From Castellaniella sp047971665 (GTDB taxonomy: Bacteria; Pseudomonadota; Gammaproteobacteria; Burkholderiales; Burkholderiaceae_B): a stretch of DNA of 64,000 bases. The stretch lies in contig NZ_JBKEAA010000007.1 in the NCBI RefSeq assembly GCF_047971665.1, positions 1-64,000 on the forward strand, in the 5' to 3' direction. Both the position numbers and the translations under genes were made by a program. This document shows, in pieces, positions 41,942-51,333 of this stretch (positions within the stretch are counted from its first letter, which is position 1; each line of letters begins with the position of its first letter). The notes under the pieces are model-generated. The model was not told the DNA's origin. It saw nothing but the letters and a program-made list of their open reading frames with translations, and ran no database searches.

Positions 41942-43345
41942 TTAGCGCAGCGCGTGACGATGCACGTAATCCGCGATCTGGCGGACATCACAATCCATCA
42001 GCTCGACACGCTGGGGCCGCCGGTCGAGATCCTGCAATCCGGGCGGCACCTCCGGCGTCTCGCCGGTGGCTTCGAGGATGGTTTCCGCAAACTTGGCAGG
42101 CAGGGCCGTTTCCAGCACCAGCATGGGAACGCCGTCCTCAAGATGTTCCAGCGCGACCTTCACCCCGTCAGCCGTGTGCGGGTCGATCAGCACGCCGGCA
42201 TCGCGGCGGATGTCGCCGATGGTGCGCAGGCGATCGGCATGTGTGCTGGCACCCGCCTGGAAGCCATAGCGTTCCGTGAACTCGGGGCGCAGGGCGGACA
42301 GGTCGAACTGACCGGTGGTGCGCAGTTCTTCCATGAGCGCCCGGACCCGGGCCGGATCGCGGTCGATCAGATCGAACACGAAACGCTCGAAATTCGAGGC
42401 GCGCGAGATGTCCATGGACGGACTGGACGTGGCATGTGTCTGGCTGGCCGCGCGCGGCCGGTAGATACCGGTGCGGAAGAATTCTTCGAGCACATTGTTT
42501 TCGTTGGTGGCCAGCACCAGACGGCGGATCGGCACCCCCATCCGGCGCGCGATGTGTCCCGCCAGGATATTGCCAAAATTCCCCGAGGGCACCGTAAAGG
42601 ACACCTGCTGACCGGGCCCGCGCGCGGCACGCAGCCAGCCCCAGACGTAGTACACCACCTGGGCGGCAATGCGCGCCCAGTTGATGGAATTGACGGCGCC
42701 GAGATGATGGGCGCTCTTGAATTCCAGATCGCCGGCCAGAGTCTTGACAATGTCCTGGCATTCGTCGAATACCCCGCGCACCGCGATGTTGTGGATGTTG
42801 TCATCCTGCAATGAATACATCTGGGCGCGCTGAAAGGCGCTCATGCGGCCATGGGGCGACAGCATGAACACCGACACGCCGCGCTTGCCGCACAGTGCGT
42901 ATTCGGCGGCAGAGCCGGTATCGCCCGAGGTGGCGCCCAGAATATTGAGCGTCTGACCGCGCTGCGCCAGAACATATTCGAACACCTGCCCCAGGAACTG
43001 CATGGCCATGTCCTTGAAGGCCAGCGTCGGCCCTTCGGACAGTCCCAGCAGCGACAAGCCCGGGCGCAGCGGCTTGACCGGCGCGATACACGGAAAGACA
43101 TCGGGCGCATAGGCGGCGCGCGTCATGCGGGACAAGGCGGCGGCATCGATGTCGTCGATGAACAGACCCAGCACGCGGGCAGCCAGATCGGCATAATCCA
43201 GTTCGCGCCAGGATTCCAGCGTATCCGCGCCCAGCGCAGGCAGGGTTTCAGGCAGGGTCAGACCGCCATCGGGCGCCAGACCTTCGAGCAGGATGTCGCA
43301 AAAGGGCTGGGGGGCCATGCCGCCCCGGGTGGACAGATACTTCAA
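41942..43345 (-). CDS. thrC: Threonine synthase
   Basis: 467-residue PLP enzyme converting O-phosphohomoserine to threonine. The start MKYLSTRGG is typical of the long (class 1) family. The PLP lysine lies in LAFKDMAMQF near residue 109. The cofactor-phosphate loop is VPSGNFGNILAG, and ATSGDTGSAA is also present. It is the last gene of alaC-hom-thrC and overlaps the hom stop by ATGA (43342-43345). Confidence 0.96.
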   Translation of the reverse strand: MKYLSTRGGMAPQPFCDILLEGLAPDGGLTLPETLPALGADTLESWRELDYADLAARVLGLFIDDIDAAALSRMTRAAYAPDVFPCIAPVKPLRPGLSLLGLSEGPTLAFKDMAMQFLGQVFEYVLAQRGQTLNILGATSGDTGSAAEYALCGKRGVSVFMLSPHGRMSAFQRAQMYSLQDDNIHNIAVRGVFDECQDIVKTLAGDLEFKSAHHLGAVNSINWARIAAQVVYYVWGWLRAARGPGQQVSFTVPSGNFGNILAGHIARRMGVPIRRLVLATNENNVLEEFFRTGIYRPRAASQTHATSSPSMDISRASNFERFVFDLIDRDPARVRALMEELRTTGQFDLSALRPEFTERYGFQAGASTHADRLRTIGDIRRDAGVLIDPHTADGVKVALEHLEDGVPMLVLETALPAKFAETILEATGETPEVPPGLQDLDRRPQRVELMDCDVRQIADYVHRHALR

Positions 43346-44646
43346 TTGATGTTCTCCACACGCAGGCGGGTCACGTCCGAGCGCACGAACGGCAGGTCCT
43401 GGATGGCGCGCAAGGCTTGTTCCACATTCCCCTCGCGCGCTTCGTGGGTCAGGAAGATGATGTCGGCCTGATGTTCGCCATGCGGCTGCTGGAACATCGA
43501 CCCCACGGAAATGGCGGCATCCGACAGCATGCGCGCCAGGTCGGCCAGGACGCCGGGCCGGTCATCGACCCGCAGGCGCAGATAGAAACTGGTGCGGACG
43601 TCCGCCATGGGCAGCACGGGAATGTCGGCCATGGCGTCCGGCTGGAAGGCCAGATGCGGTACCCGGTGCTCCGGGTCGGCTGTCTGCAGGCGGGTGACAT
43701 CCACCAGATCGGCCACCACGGCCGAGGCCGTGGGCAGCGCGCCTGCGCCCTGGCCATAATACAGCGAAGGCCCGACCGCATCGCCGCGCACCAGCACGGC
43801 GTTCATGGCGCCCTCGACGTTGGCCAGCAGGCAATGGTCGGGCACCAGCGCGGGATGGACCCGCAACTCGATCCCTTCCGGACGTCGGCGGGTGATGCCC
43901 AGCAGCTTGATGCGATAGCCCAGGCGTTCGGCATGGACGATGTCCTCGGAGGCCAGGCGGGAAATCCCCTCGATGTGAACCTTGTCGAACTGCACCGGGA
44001 TGCCGAAGGCCAGGGAGGCCATCAGCGTGAGTTTGTGGGCCGCGTCCACACCCTCGATGTCAAAGGTCGGATCGGCCTCGGCATAGCCCAGGCGCTGCGC
44101 CTCGGCGAGCACGGTGTCGAACGGCAGGCCACGCTGGCGCATTTCCGACAGGATGAAGTTGGTCGTGCCATTGATGATGCCGGCCAGCCATTGGATGCGG
44201 TTGGCCGTGAGGCCTTCGCGAATCGCCTTGATGATGGGAATGCCGCCGGCCACCGCCGCCTCGAAGGCGACCATCACGCCGTGCGCCTGGGCGGCGGCGA
44301 AGATCTCGTTGCCATGCACGGCCAGCAGGGCCTTGTTGGCCGTGACCACGTGCTTGCCCTGGGCAATGGCCTCGAGGATGCAGTCGCGGGCCACCGTCTC
44401 ACCACCCATCAGCTCGACGATGATGTCAATGTCGGGATCACGGGCCAGGGCCATGCCGTCGGTGATCACCGTCACATCGGCGCCCACCAGCGCCCGCGCC
44501 TTGGCTACATCACGCACGGCCACGGCGGCGACCTCGATATTCCGCCCGGCGCGCCGAGCGATTTCACCGCCATTCTGGGCCAGAACCGCCCAGACCCCGC
44601 CGCCGACGACGCCCAGACCCAGCAAACCTATGCGTATTGGTTTCAT
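43342..44646 (-). CDS. hom: Homoserine dehydrogenase
   Basis: 434 residues. The NAD(P)-binding site GLLGLGVVGGGV opens the protein. Catalytic-domain motifs KHVVTANKALLA, AAVAGGIPIIK and INGTTNFIL follow. A C-terminal ACT domain (about 350-425, SFYLRLRVDDRPGVLADLA) implies threonine feedback control. It reduces aspartate semialdehyde to homoserine. Coupled by ATGA to alaC upstream and to thrC downstream. Confidence 0.96.
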   Translation of the reverse strand: MKPIRIGLLGLGVVGGGVWAVLAQNGGEIARRAGRNIEVAAVAVRDVAKARALVGADVTVITDGMALARDPDIDIIVELMGGETVARDCILEAIAQGKHVVTANKALLAVHGNEIFAAAQAHGVMVAFEAAVAGGIPIIKAIREGLTANRIQWLAGIINGTTNFILSEMRQRGLPFDTVLAEAQRLGYAEADPTFDIEGVDAAHKLTLMASLAFGIPVQFDKVHIEGISRLASEDIVHAERLGYRIKLLGITRRRPEGIELRVHPALVPDHCLLANVEGAMNAVLVRGDAVGPSLYYGQGAGALPTASAVVADLVDVTRLQTADPEHRVPHLAFQPDAMADIPVLPMADVRTSFYLRLRVDDRPGVLADLARMLSDAAISVGSMFQQPHGEHQADIIFLTHEAREGNVEQALRAIQDLPFVRSDVTRLRVENIN

Positions 44647-45830
44647 TTCAGCAGTCCGTCCTTGCGGAACATGTCCTTGATGCCGCGCACCGCCTGCCGG
44701 GTGCGTTGTTCATTCTCGATCAGGGCAAAACGCACATAGTCATCGCCATAGTCGCCAAAGCCGATGCCGGGCGACACGGCGACCTTGGCATCGGCCAGCA
44801 GCCGCTTGGAAAACTCGAGCGACTTCTGGGCGAGATAGGGCTCGGGAATACGCGCCCAGATATACATGGAGGCCTTGGGCACATCCACCATCCAGCCGGC
44901 CTCATGCAGGCCGCGCGCCAGCACATCGCGCCGGCTGCGGTATTGTTCGACAACCTCGGACACACAGTCCTGAGGGCCTTCGAGGGCTGCGATGGCGGCC
45001 ACCTGAAGCGGCGTGAAGGTGCCGTAATCGTGATAGCTCTTGATGCGCGCCAGGGCGTTGACCAGTTCGCGGTTGCCCACCATGAAGCCGATGCGCCAGC
45101 CGGCCATGTTGTAGCTCTTGCTCATGGTGAAGAATTCCACCGCCACGTCGCGCGCGCCGGGCACCTGCATGATGGACGGCGCCACATAGCCGTCGAAGGT
45201 GATGTCGGCATAGGCCAGATCGTGCACCACCAGGATGCCGTGCTCGCGCGCCAGGGCCACGATGCGCTCAAAGAAGGACAGCTCCACGCACTGTGCCGTG
45301 GGATTGCTGGGGAAGCCCAGGATCATCATCTTGGGCTTGGGGATGGACTCGCGCACCGCGCGCTCGATCTCCTCGAAGAAATCCAGGCCCGGAGTCATCG
45401 GTACCGAGCGGATGTTGGCGCCGGCGATCACCGCGCCGTAGATATGGATCGGATAGCTGGGATTGGGCACCAGCACCGTATCGCCCCGATCCAGCGTGGC
45501 CAGCATCAGGTGCGCCAGGCCTTCCTTGGAGCCGATGGAGACGATGGCCTCGGAATCCGGATCGATGTCCACCCCATAGCGGCGCTCGTACCAGGCCGAG
45601 ATCGCCCGGCGCAAGCGGGGAATGCCCTTGGAGACCGAATAGCCATGGGTATCCGGGCGGCGGGCGACCTCCACCAGTTTATCGACGATATGCTGCGGCG
45701 TGGGGCCGTCCGGATTGCCCATCGACATGTCGATGATGTCCTCGCCGCGCCGGCGGGCGGCCATCTTGAGTTCCCCTGTGATGTTGAATACATAGGGGGG
45801 CAGGCGCTCGATGCGCGGAAAACTCGTCAT
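44643..45830 (-). CDS. alaC: Alanine aminotransferase AlaC-like
   Basis: 395-residue class I aminotransferase. The PLP lysine is in TMSKSYNMAGWRIGF near residue 237; NPSYPIHIYGAVIAGA and GFPSNPTA are the substrate/cofactor segments. The sequence matches the AlaC (YfdZ) group, which makes alanine from pyruvate and glutamate and commonly precedes hom in betaproteobacteria. ATG 45830 has GAGGA 6 bases upstream, and the open frame further upstream was discarded. The promoter is at 45890-45918. Confidence 0.92.
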   Translation of the reverse strand: MTSFPRIERLPPYVFNITGELKMAARRRGEDIIDMSMGNPDGPTPQHIVDKLVEVARRPDTHGYSVSKGIPRLRRAISAWYERRYGVDIDPDSEAIVSIGSKEGLAHLMLATLDRGDTVLVPNPSYPIHIYGAVIAGANIRSVPMTPGLDFFEEIERAVRESIPKPKMMILGFPSNPTAQCVELSFFERIVALAREHGILVVHDLAYADITFDGYVAPSIMQVPGARDVAVEFFTMSKSYNMAGWRIGFMVGNRELVNALARIKSYHDYGTFTPLQVAAIAALEGPQDCVSEVVEQYRSRRDVLARGLHEAGWMVDVPKASMYIWARIPEPYLAQKSLEFSKRLLADAKVAVSPGIGFGDYGDDYVRFALIENEQRTRQAVRGIKDMFRKDGLLK

Positions 45831-45889
45831 GAGGGTCCTCGGCTGGTAGGCAGGAGTCGTGCGGATGGATGCGGTGCAGCAAATCCGAT

Positions 45890-45918
45890 AATCTATCGCA
45901 TGCGTCCGCGACTCGCAA
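45890..45918 (-). promoter_or_regulatory. Sigma70-type promoter of alaC-hom-thrC
   Basis: TTGCGA (45918-45913), 17 bases, TAGATT (45895-45890) on the minus strand. The predicted start near 45883 leaves about 53 nt of leader before alaC. No attenuator-like leader peptide or terminator is seen in this interval. Confidence 0.5.
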
Positions 45919-46031
45919 ATGCATGCCCCGGAAAAGGGGCCGCCTGTGGACACCCGGCTGCGCCTCTGCTCCCAGGCGCAAAGCGCCATGGCACGATTGC
46001 GCTATCATCACGGGAACACCGGAGCCTGCCT

Positions 46032-46484
46032 GTGCTATTGCAAAAAGATCTGAATCCTGCACTCAACACCGTCACCGCCTATGGCGAGGGCTTCCTGGAA
46101 ATCAATCAGGTCCGCTACGACAGCACCATCTGCTTCAGTCCCGAAGGCCCCGTGCGCCATCTCGAACTGCGCGCGGCCGCCGACATCGACGCCGCCCTTC
46201 TTCAGGGCCTGATCGGCCTGGAACCGGCTGCCCGCGACCCCCTGGCCTTTCTCGATGACGAGGTCAGCGTCCCGGAACGCCCCGCCGATGCACCGGAAGT
46301 CCTGCTCATCGGCACTGGCCGACGTCAGATCTTCCTGCGGCCAGAAGTGCTGCGTCCCTTGCTGACGCTGGGTATCGGCGTCGAAATCATGACCACCCAG
46401 GCCGCCGCCCGGACCTATAACATCCTCATGTCCGAGGAACGGCACGTCCTGGCCCTGTTGCTACCCGGAGATGCCTCATCATGA
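46032..46484 (+). CDS. Mth938/NDUFAF3-domain protein (DUF498)
   Basis: 150 residues covering a single Mth938-like domain: NTVTAYGEGFLEINQVRY at the start, LIGTGRRQIFL in the middle, and IGVEIMTTQAAARTYNIL towards the end. The eukaryotic relative NDUFAF3 assists complex I assembly; the bacterial role is not established. The start is GTG 46032, supported by GGAG 7 bases upstream; no ATG is available nearby. The stop overlaps bcp by ATGA, so it is the first gene of a four-gene plus-strand run. Confidence 0.83.
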   Translation: MLLQKDLNPALNTVTAYGEGFLEINQVRYDSTICFSPEGPVRHLELRAAADIDAALLQGLIGLEPAARDPLAFLDDEVSVPERPADAPEVLLIGTGRRQIFLRPEVLRPLLTLGIGVEIMTTQAAARTYNILMSEERHVLALLLPGDASS

Positions 46485-46951
46485 CCTCTGTTGCTGTCGG
46501 CCATCCGCTGCCGCTGATCACTGCCGAGACCACCCACGGCCCCTTTGACTCGGCCACGCACGCGGGCAAGCCCTTCGTTCTGTATTTCTACCCCAAGGAC
46601 AACACGCCGGGCTGTACCACGGAGGCCCAGGATTTCCGCGATCTTTACGCGCAGTTCCAGGCCCTGGACTGCGCGGTGTTCGGCATTTCCCGCGATACAT
46701 TGAAATCCCATCAGAATTTCACGGCAAAGCAATCCTTGCCCTTCCCCCTGATTTCCGACCCCGACGAGATCCTGTGCGCGCTCTTTGGCGTCATGAAACA
46801 AAAAAACATGTACGGCAAACAAGTGCGCGGCATCGAGCGCAGCACCTTCCTGATCGACCGTCAGGGCATCCTGGTTCAGGAATGGCGCGGCGTCCGCGTT
46901 CCTGGCCATGCCGACGAAGTCCTGCAGGCCGTTCGAAACCTGGCCGCTTGA
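46481..46951 (+). CDS. bcp: Thioredoxin-dependent peroxiredoxin Bcp (PrxQ)
   Basis: 156 residues. The peroxidatic cysteine is in YPKDNTPGCTTEAQDF (near residue 46), followed by FGISRDTLKSHQNF and STFLIDRQG. The family's second, resolving Cys, five residues after the first in many members, is absent here (sequence CTTEAQ), which puts it with the 1-Cys variants or those resolving elsewhere. It reduces peroxides in the cytoplasm. Coupled to the Mth938 gene by ATGA. Confidence 0.94.
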   Translation: MTSVAVGHPLPLITAETTHGPFDSATHAGKPFVLYFYPKDNTPGCTTEAQDFRDLYAQFQALDCAVFGISRDTLKSHQNFTAKQSLPFPLISDPDEILCALFGVMKQKNMYGKQVRGIERSTFLIDRQGILVQEWRGVRVPGHADEVLQAVRNLAA

Positions 46952-46972
46952 CGCGACCTCTCTGGAGCCTTC

Positions 46973-48757
46973 ATGCCCCTTCCGAAACCGCCGACCCGCC
47001 CGGGCGATACCGTCAACGCCGGTCGCCCGGCGTCTTTCGAGGCCAGCCAGGCGACCGCGATCCCCGGTCCGGCGTTTGACACGACCGAGCCATCCCCTGC
47101 CGCACGGGGTGCAAAGAGCCGCCCGGTCGCCGCCATCCTGACCAAATCCGCTGACCGCGAGCGGCCTGCCACGCCTGTGGCGGCGGCGCCCACGGCCGCC
47201 CCTGCGCGCGCGCCCGCAGCCAAGAAACCAGCGGCGGCACCCGCCAGGCCCACGGCACCTGCGGTCGCCAAAGCCCCCCCGAAGCCAACGCCCGCGACGC
47301 CCCCCCGATCCGCCAGCGCGCGTGCCCGTCCCAAGCGCCTGCCCATGGCGCAGCGCAAGCTGTTCGTGCTGGACACCAACGTGCTGCTGCACGATTCCTC
47401 GTCCCTGTTCCGCTTTGCCGAACATGACGTCTTCCTGCCCATGATCGTGCTCGAAGAGCTCGATCACCAGAAAAAAGGCATGTCGGAAGTCGCGCGCAAT
47501 GCCCGCCAGGTGAGCCGCTACCTGGACCAGCTGATCGGCGCGGCCGATCTGTCCAAAGGGGTGCCGCTGGATGCGCTGGGCAACACAGACGCCCTGGGCT
47601 CGCTGTATTTCCAGACCCGCCCCACGGACACGCGCCTGCCGTTGGAATTGCCCATGGGCAAGGCCGACAATGTAATCCTGGGCATCGTCCATGGACTGCG
47701 GCTCGAAAACCCGAAGCGCGAGGTCGTGCTGGTGTCCAAGGACATCAACATGCGTCTCAAGGCGCGGGCGCTGAACCTGCCGGCCGAGGACTACCTGAAC
47801 GATCACGTCCTGGACGATTCGGACCTGCTCTACGACGGCGTCATGCCGCTGCCGGAGGATTTCTGGAACAAGCACGGCAAGGACATCGAATCCTGGCAAC
47901 AGAACGGCCTGACCTGGTATCGCGTGCGCGGACCGCTGTGCAGCCAGTTCATCGTCAATGAATTCGTCTACTACGAAGGTGAAATGCCGCTGTACGCCCA
48001 GGTGCGAGAGGTCACGGGCAAGAGCGCCGTCCTGTCGACCCTGCGCGACTTCAGTCACGTCAAGAACAGCGTCTGGGGCGTCACCACGCGCAACCGCGAA
48101 CAGAATTTCGCCATGAACCTGTTGATGAACCCGGACATCGATTTCGTGTCGCTGCTGGGTCAAGCGGGCACCGGCAAGACCCTGCTGGCGCTGGCCAGCG
48201 GGCTGGCCCAGACGTTCGAGACCAAGCGCTACACGGAAATCATCATCACCCGCGCCACCGTGCCGGTCGGCGACGACATCGGTTTCCTGCCCGGCACCGA
48301 GGAAGAAAAAATGCTGCCCTGGATGGGCGCGCTGGAGGACAACCTCGAGGTCCTGCACCAGGGGGCCGCGGGCTCGCTCGGCATCGCCGGCAACGGCAAT
48401 GGCAACGGCCAGGACTGGAACAAGACGCCCGCCATGGATCTGATCCGTTCCCGCATCAAGGTCAAATCCATGAATTTCATGCGGGGCCGCACCTTCCTGA
48501 ACAAGTACCTGATCATCGACGAGGCCCAGAACCTGACGCCCAAGCAGATGAAGACCCTGGTCACCCGCGCCGGCCCCGGCACCAAGATCGTCTGTCTGGG
48601 CAACATCACCCAGATCGACACGCCCTACCTGACCGAGGGCAGTTCAGGGCTGGTCTATGTGGTGGATCGTTTCAAGGGCTGGCCGCACGCCGGCCACATC
48701 ACCCTGCAGCGCGGCGAACGGTCCCGGCTGGCCGACTATGCCAGCGACGCCCTCTGA
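46973..48757 (+). CDS. PIN-PhoH fusion ATPase (YlaK type)
   Basis: 594 residues. The first 125 residues are low-complexity, rich in Ala and Pro (about 60-125). A PIN nuclease domain follows, beginning RKLFVLDTNVLLHD, with acidic residues in VLEELDHQKKG and DNVILGIV. The C-terminal half is a PhoH ATPase with Walker A GQAGTGKTLLALA (near 400) and Walker B YLIIDEAQNLTP (near 510). An Asn/Gly-rich insert (GNGNGNG) lies between them. PhoH2-type proteins act as RNA helicase/nucleases. ATG 46973 has GGAG at good distance; its 3' end overlaps pdxA by 20 bases. Confidence 0.9.
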   Translation: MPLPKPPTRPGDTVNAGRPASFEASQATAIPGPAFDTTEPSPAARGAKSRPVAAILTKSADRERPATPVAAAPTAAPARAPAAKKPAAAPARPTAPAVAKAPPKPTPATPPRSASARARPKRLPMAQRKLFVLDTNVLLHDSSSLFRFAEHDVFLPMIVLEELDHQKKGMSEVARNARQVSRYLDQLIGAADLSKGVPLDALGNTDALGSLYFQTRPTDTRLPLELPMGKADNVILGIVHGLRLENPKREVVLVSKDINMRLKARALNLPAEDYLNDHVLDDSDLLYDGVMPLPEDFWNKHGKDIESWQQNGLTWYRVRGPLCSQFIVNEFVYYEGEMPLYAQVREVTGKSAVLSTLRDFSHVKNSVWGVTTRNREQNFAMNLLMNPDIDFVSLLGQAGTGKTLLALASGLAQTFETKRYTEIIITRATVPVGDDIGFLPGTEEEKMLPWMGALEDNLEVLHQGAAGSLGIAGNGNGNGQDWNKTPAMDLIRSRIKVKSMNFMRGRTFLNKYLIIDEAQNLTPKQMKTLVTRAGPGTKIVCLGNITQIDTPYLTEGSSGLVYVVDRFKGWPHAGHITLQRGERSRLADYASDAL

Positions 48758-49769
48758 TCCCGCTCTTCTGGCGGCGCCCGCCAGTGCGCCTCTGGCCTTC
48801 ACGCTGGGGGATGCCGCCGGCGTCGGTCCGGAACTGATCGTCCGGCTCTTTGCCGAGGGCCTGCCCCACCCGGCCGTCGTCTATGGCGATCGCGGCGCCC
48901 TGCTGCGCGCCAGCCAGGCGCTCGGGCTCAGCGACCGTCTGCGGATTCTGCCGCTGGACACCCCCGGCGCGGGCACGACCGACGGAGAGATCGGGGTCCT
49001 GAACCGCGGGGAGGCGCTGCCACCCGACCTGCCCTGGGGGCGGGAAGACGCACGCGCCGGACGCGGTGCCTACGCATACCTGTGCCATGCCATCGACGAC
49101 GCCCGGGCCGGTTATGTGCGGGCGCTGGTGACAGCCCCCCTGCACAAGGGCGCGCTGCACGCCGGCGGCATTGATTTTCCGGGCCACACCGAGATTCTGG
49201 CGCAACGCACCGGCACGACAGACTACGCGATGATGCTGGCCAACGATGAGTTGCGGGTGCTGCTGGTCACCATTCATCTCGCGCTGGCCAAGGTGCCGGC
49301 GGCGCTCGACCAGGCAGCCGAGCTGCGTGCCATCCGCCTGGCACAGCGGGCCTGTCGTCAGGCCGGGATCGACCGGCCGCGCATTGCCGTCGCGGGACTG
49401 AACCCACATGCGGGTGAAGGCGGCGCGTTCGGCGACGAGGAAGCCCGCCACATCGCGCCCGCCATCGCCCAGGCGCGCCTTGAAGGCCTGGACGTGACCG
49501 GTCCCTGGCCGGGCGACACCGTCTTCATGCGTGCCCGGCAGGGAGAATTCGACATCGTGGTCGCGCAATACCATGACCAGGGCCTGATCCCGGTCAAATA
49601 CCTGGGGCTGGACGAAGGCGTGAATGTGACCGTGGGCCTGCCCTTCGTGCGCACCAGCGTGGACCATGGCACCGCCTTCGACATCGCCGGGCGCGGCATC
49701 GCCGATCCCGCCTCGCTGCGGGCGGCCATGCGCATGGCGCTCAGGATGACGGCGGGCCGGAAGGACTGA
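48738..49769 (+). CDS. pdxA: 4-hydroxythreonine-4-phosphate dehydrogenase
   Basis: 343 residues. The start FTLGDAAGVGPELI is a variant of the family TPGDPAGIGPE. Metal ligands are the His in FPGHTEILA, in AQYHDQGLIPVKYLG and in TSVDHGTAFDIAG. It oxidises 4-phosphohydroxythreonine in pyridoxal-phosphate synthesis. ATG 48738 is inside the phoH-like gene, giving a 20-base overlap. The rsmA partner usual in gammaproteobacteria is absent. Convergent with dnaB, with only one base between the stops. Confidence 0.93.
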   Translation: MPATPSDPALLAAPASAPLAFTLGDAAGVGPELIVRLFAEGLPHPAVVYGDRGALLRASQALGLSDRLRILPLDTPGAGTTDGEIGVLNRGEALPPDLPWGREDARAGRGAYAYLCHAIDDARAGYVRALVTAPLHKGALHAGGIDFPGHTEILAQRTGTTDYAMMLANDELRVLLVTIHLALAKVPAALDQAAELRAIRLAQRACRQAGIDRPRIAVAGLNPHAGEGGAFGDEEARHIAPAIAQARLEGLDVTGPWPGDTVFMRARQGEFDIVVAQYHDQGLIPVKYLGLDEGVNVTVGLPFVRTSVDHGTAFDIAGRGIADPASLRAAMRMALRMTAGRKD

Positions 49770-49770
49770 G

Positions 49771-51144
49771 TCAGAACCCCGGCGCAGCCGAGAAATTCAG
49801 GAATCGGGTGCTGGCCCCCTGGAAGGTCAGGCGGACCGTGCCGATGGGGCCGTTACGCTGCTTGCCGATGATGATCTCGGCCGTGCCCTTGTCCGGAGAA
49901 TCGGGGTTGTAGACCTCGTCCCGGTAGATGAAGATGATCACGTCGGCATCCTGCTCGATGGCCCCGGACTCCCGCAGATCGCTCATGACGGGCCGCTTGT
50001 TGGGGCGCTGTTCCAGACTGCGATTGAGCTGCGACAGGGCGATCACCGGACAGTTCAGCTCCTTGGCCAGGCCTTTCAGGGATCGGCTGATCTCCGAGAT
50101 CTCGGTGGCGCGGTTCTCGCCCGAACCGCTGGAGGACATGAGCTGCAGATAGTCGATGATGATCAGACCCAGCTGCCCGCACTGGCGTGACAGGCGCCGC
50201 GCCCGCGCGCGCACTTCCATCGAGGTCAACGCGGGCGTCTCGTCGATGTAGATCTGGGCTTCCTCGACTTTTTGCACGGCATGCGTCAGACGCGGCCAGT
50301 CATCCTGGTTCAGTTTGCCGGTGCGCATGCGGTGCTGGTCCAGCATGCCGACCGAACCGATCATGCGCATGGCCAGTTGCACAGCGCCCATTTCCATCGA
50401 GAACACGGCTACCGGCAACCCCTGCTCGATGGCGACATGCTCACCGATGTTCATGGAAAAGGAGGTCTTGCCCATGGACGGCCGTCCGGCCACGATCACC
50501 AGATCGCCCGCCTGCAGACCGGAGGTCATGCGGTCCAGATCATTGAACCCGGTCGGCACCCCCGTGACGTCGGAATCGCCTTCGCGATGGTAGAGTTCAT
50601 CGATGCGCTCGACGACCTGGGCCAGCAGCGGCCGGATTTCCTGAAACCCGGCCATCCCGCGCGCGCCTTCCTGGGCGATCTGGAAAACGCGGGACTCGGC
50701 CTCGTCGAGGATCTGCCGGGCCTCCTTGCCCTGGGGATTGAACGCCGTCGAAGAAATCTCGTCGGCGATCGAGACCAGTTTGCGCAGCATGGACCGCTCG
50801 CGCACGATCTCCGCATAGCGGCGGATGTTCGCCGCCGAAGGCGTGTTGTGCGCCAGTGCGTTCAGGTAAGGCAGGCCGCCACACTCATCGGCCTTGCCGG
50901 CCGTGGTCAGGGACTCGTGGACGGTCACGACGTCGGCGGGACGCGCCAGTCCGACCAGCCGGGTGATGTGCTGCCAGATCAGGCGATGGTCGAATCGGTA
51001 GAAGTCGTCCTCGACGAGAACGTCGGCCACCCGGTCGAAGGAGGCGTTATCCAGCAGCAGGCCGCCCAGCACGGACTGCTCGGCCTCGATCGAGTGCGGC
51101 GGCACACGCAGATAATCCAGTTGCGCGTCGGCTTCGATTTCCAA
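49771..51144 (-). CDS. dnaB: Replicative DNA helicase DnaB
   Basis: 457 residues. An N-terminal DnaG-interacting domain (PPHSIEAEQSVLGGLLLD onward, residues of about 15-120) is linked to a RecA-like motor with Walker A GRPSMGKTSF. Walker B reads LGLIIIDYLQLM, and the ALSQLNRSLEQRP and IFIYRDEVY motifs follow. It unwinds the chromosome ahead of the polymerase encoded here by dnaE. The start is TTG 51144, preceded by GAAGGA 6 bases away; an ATG start is not available before the conserved PPHSIEAE. No intein is present. No good promoter was found in the 188-base gap upstream. Confidence 0.96.
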   Translation of the reverse strand: MEIEADAQLDYLRVPPHSIEAEQSVLGGLLLDNASFDRVADVLVEDDFYRFDHRLIWQHITRLVGLARPADVVTVHESLTTAGKADECGGLPYLNALAHNTPSAANIRRYAEIVRERSMLRKLVSIADEISSTAFNPQGKEARQILDEAESRVFQIAQEGARGMAGFQEIRPLLAQVVERIDELYHREGDSDVTGVPTGFNDLDRMTSGLQAGDLVIVAGRPSMGKTSFSMNIGEHVAIEQGLPVAVFSMEMGAVQLAMRMIGSVGMLDQHRMRTGKLNQDDWPRLTHAVQKVEEAQIYIDETPALTSMEVRARARRLSRQCGQLGLIIIDYLQLMSSSGSGENRATEISEISRSLKGLAKELNCPVIALSQLNRSLEQRPNKRPVMSDLRESGAIEQDADVIIFIYRDEVYNPDSPDKGTAEIIIGKQRNGPIGTVRLTFQGASTRFLNFSAAPGF

Positions 51145-51250
51145 ACCTGATCCTTCTTCAATTGAGCAAAGACCCTGCGCGACGCCAGCCGAAGCCTGTC
51201 CGTCGCCCCTGCCGGAGCCACTTTCGCCCTGGAGCTGCCGGCGACAAAAG

Positions 51251-51279
51251 AAAAAGGCCGGCGATGCGCCGGCCTTTTT
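51251..51279. terminator. Intrinsic terminator after rplI (bidirectional form)
   Basis: AAAAAGGCCGGCG, ATG, CGCCGGCCTTTTT form a GC-rich stem flanked by A and T tracts in both directions. It lies between rplI and dnaB, which run the same way, so it ends the rpsF-rplI transcript and isolates dnaB. Confidence 0.88.
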
Positions 51280-51333
51280 CAGCAGTGCCGCGTCATTCCT
51301 ACTGTGAGAAATGTAGCACGGCGATGCAGTGCA

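Noticed and set aside
46415..48358. A 647-codon minus-strand frame antisense to bcp and the PIN-PhoH gene
   Set aside because: No recognisable protein; the plus-strand genes carry complete catalytic motifs.
48385..48420. Possible frameshift or assembly slip at the GGCAATGGCAACGGC tract of the PhoH gene
   Set aside because: The frame is continuous, Walker A and B motifs lie on either side in register, and the insert is a plausible surface loop.
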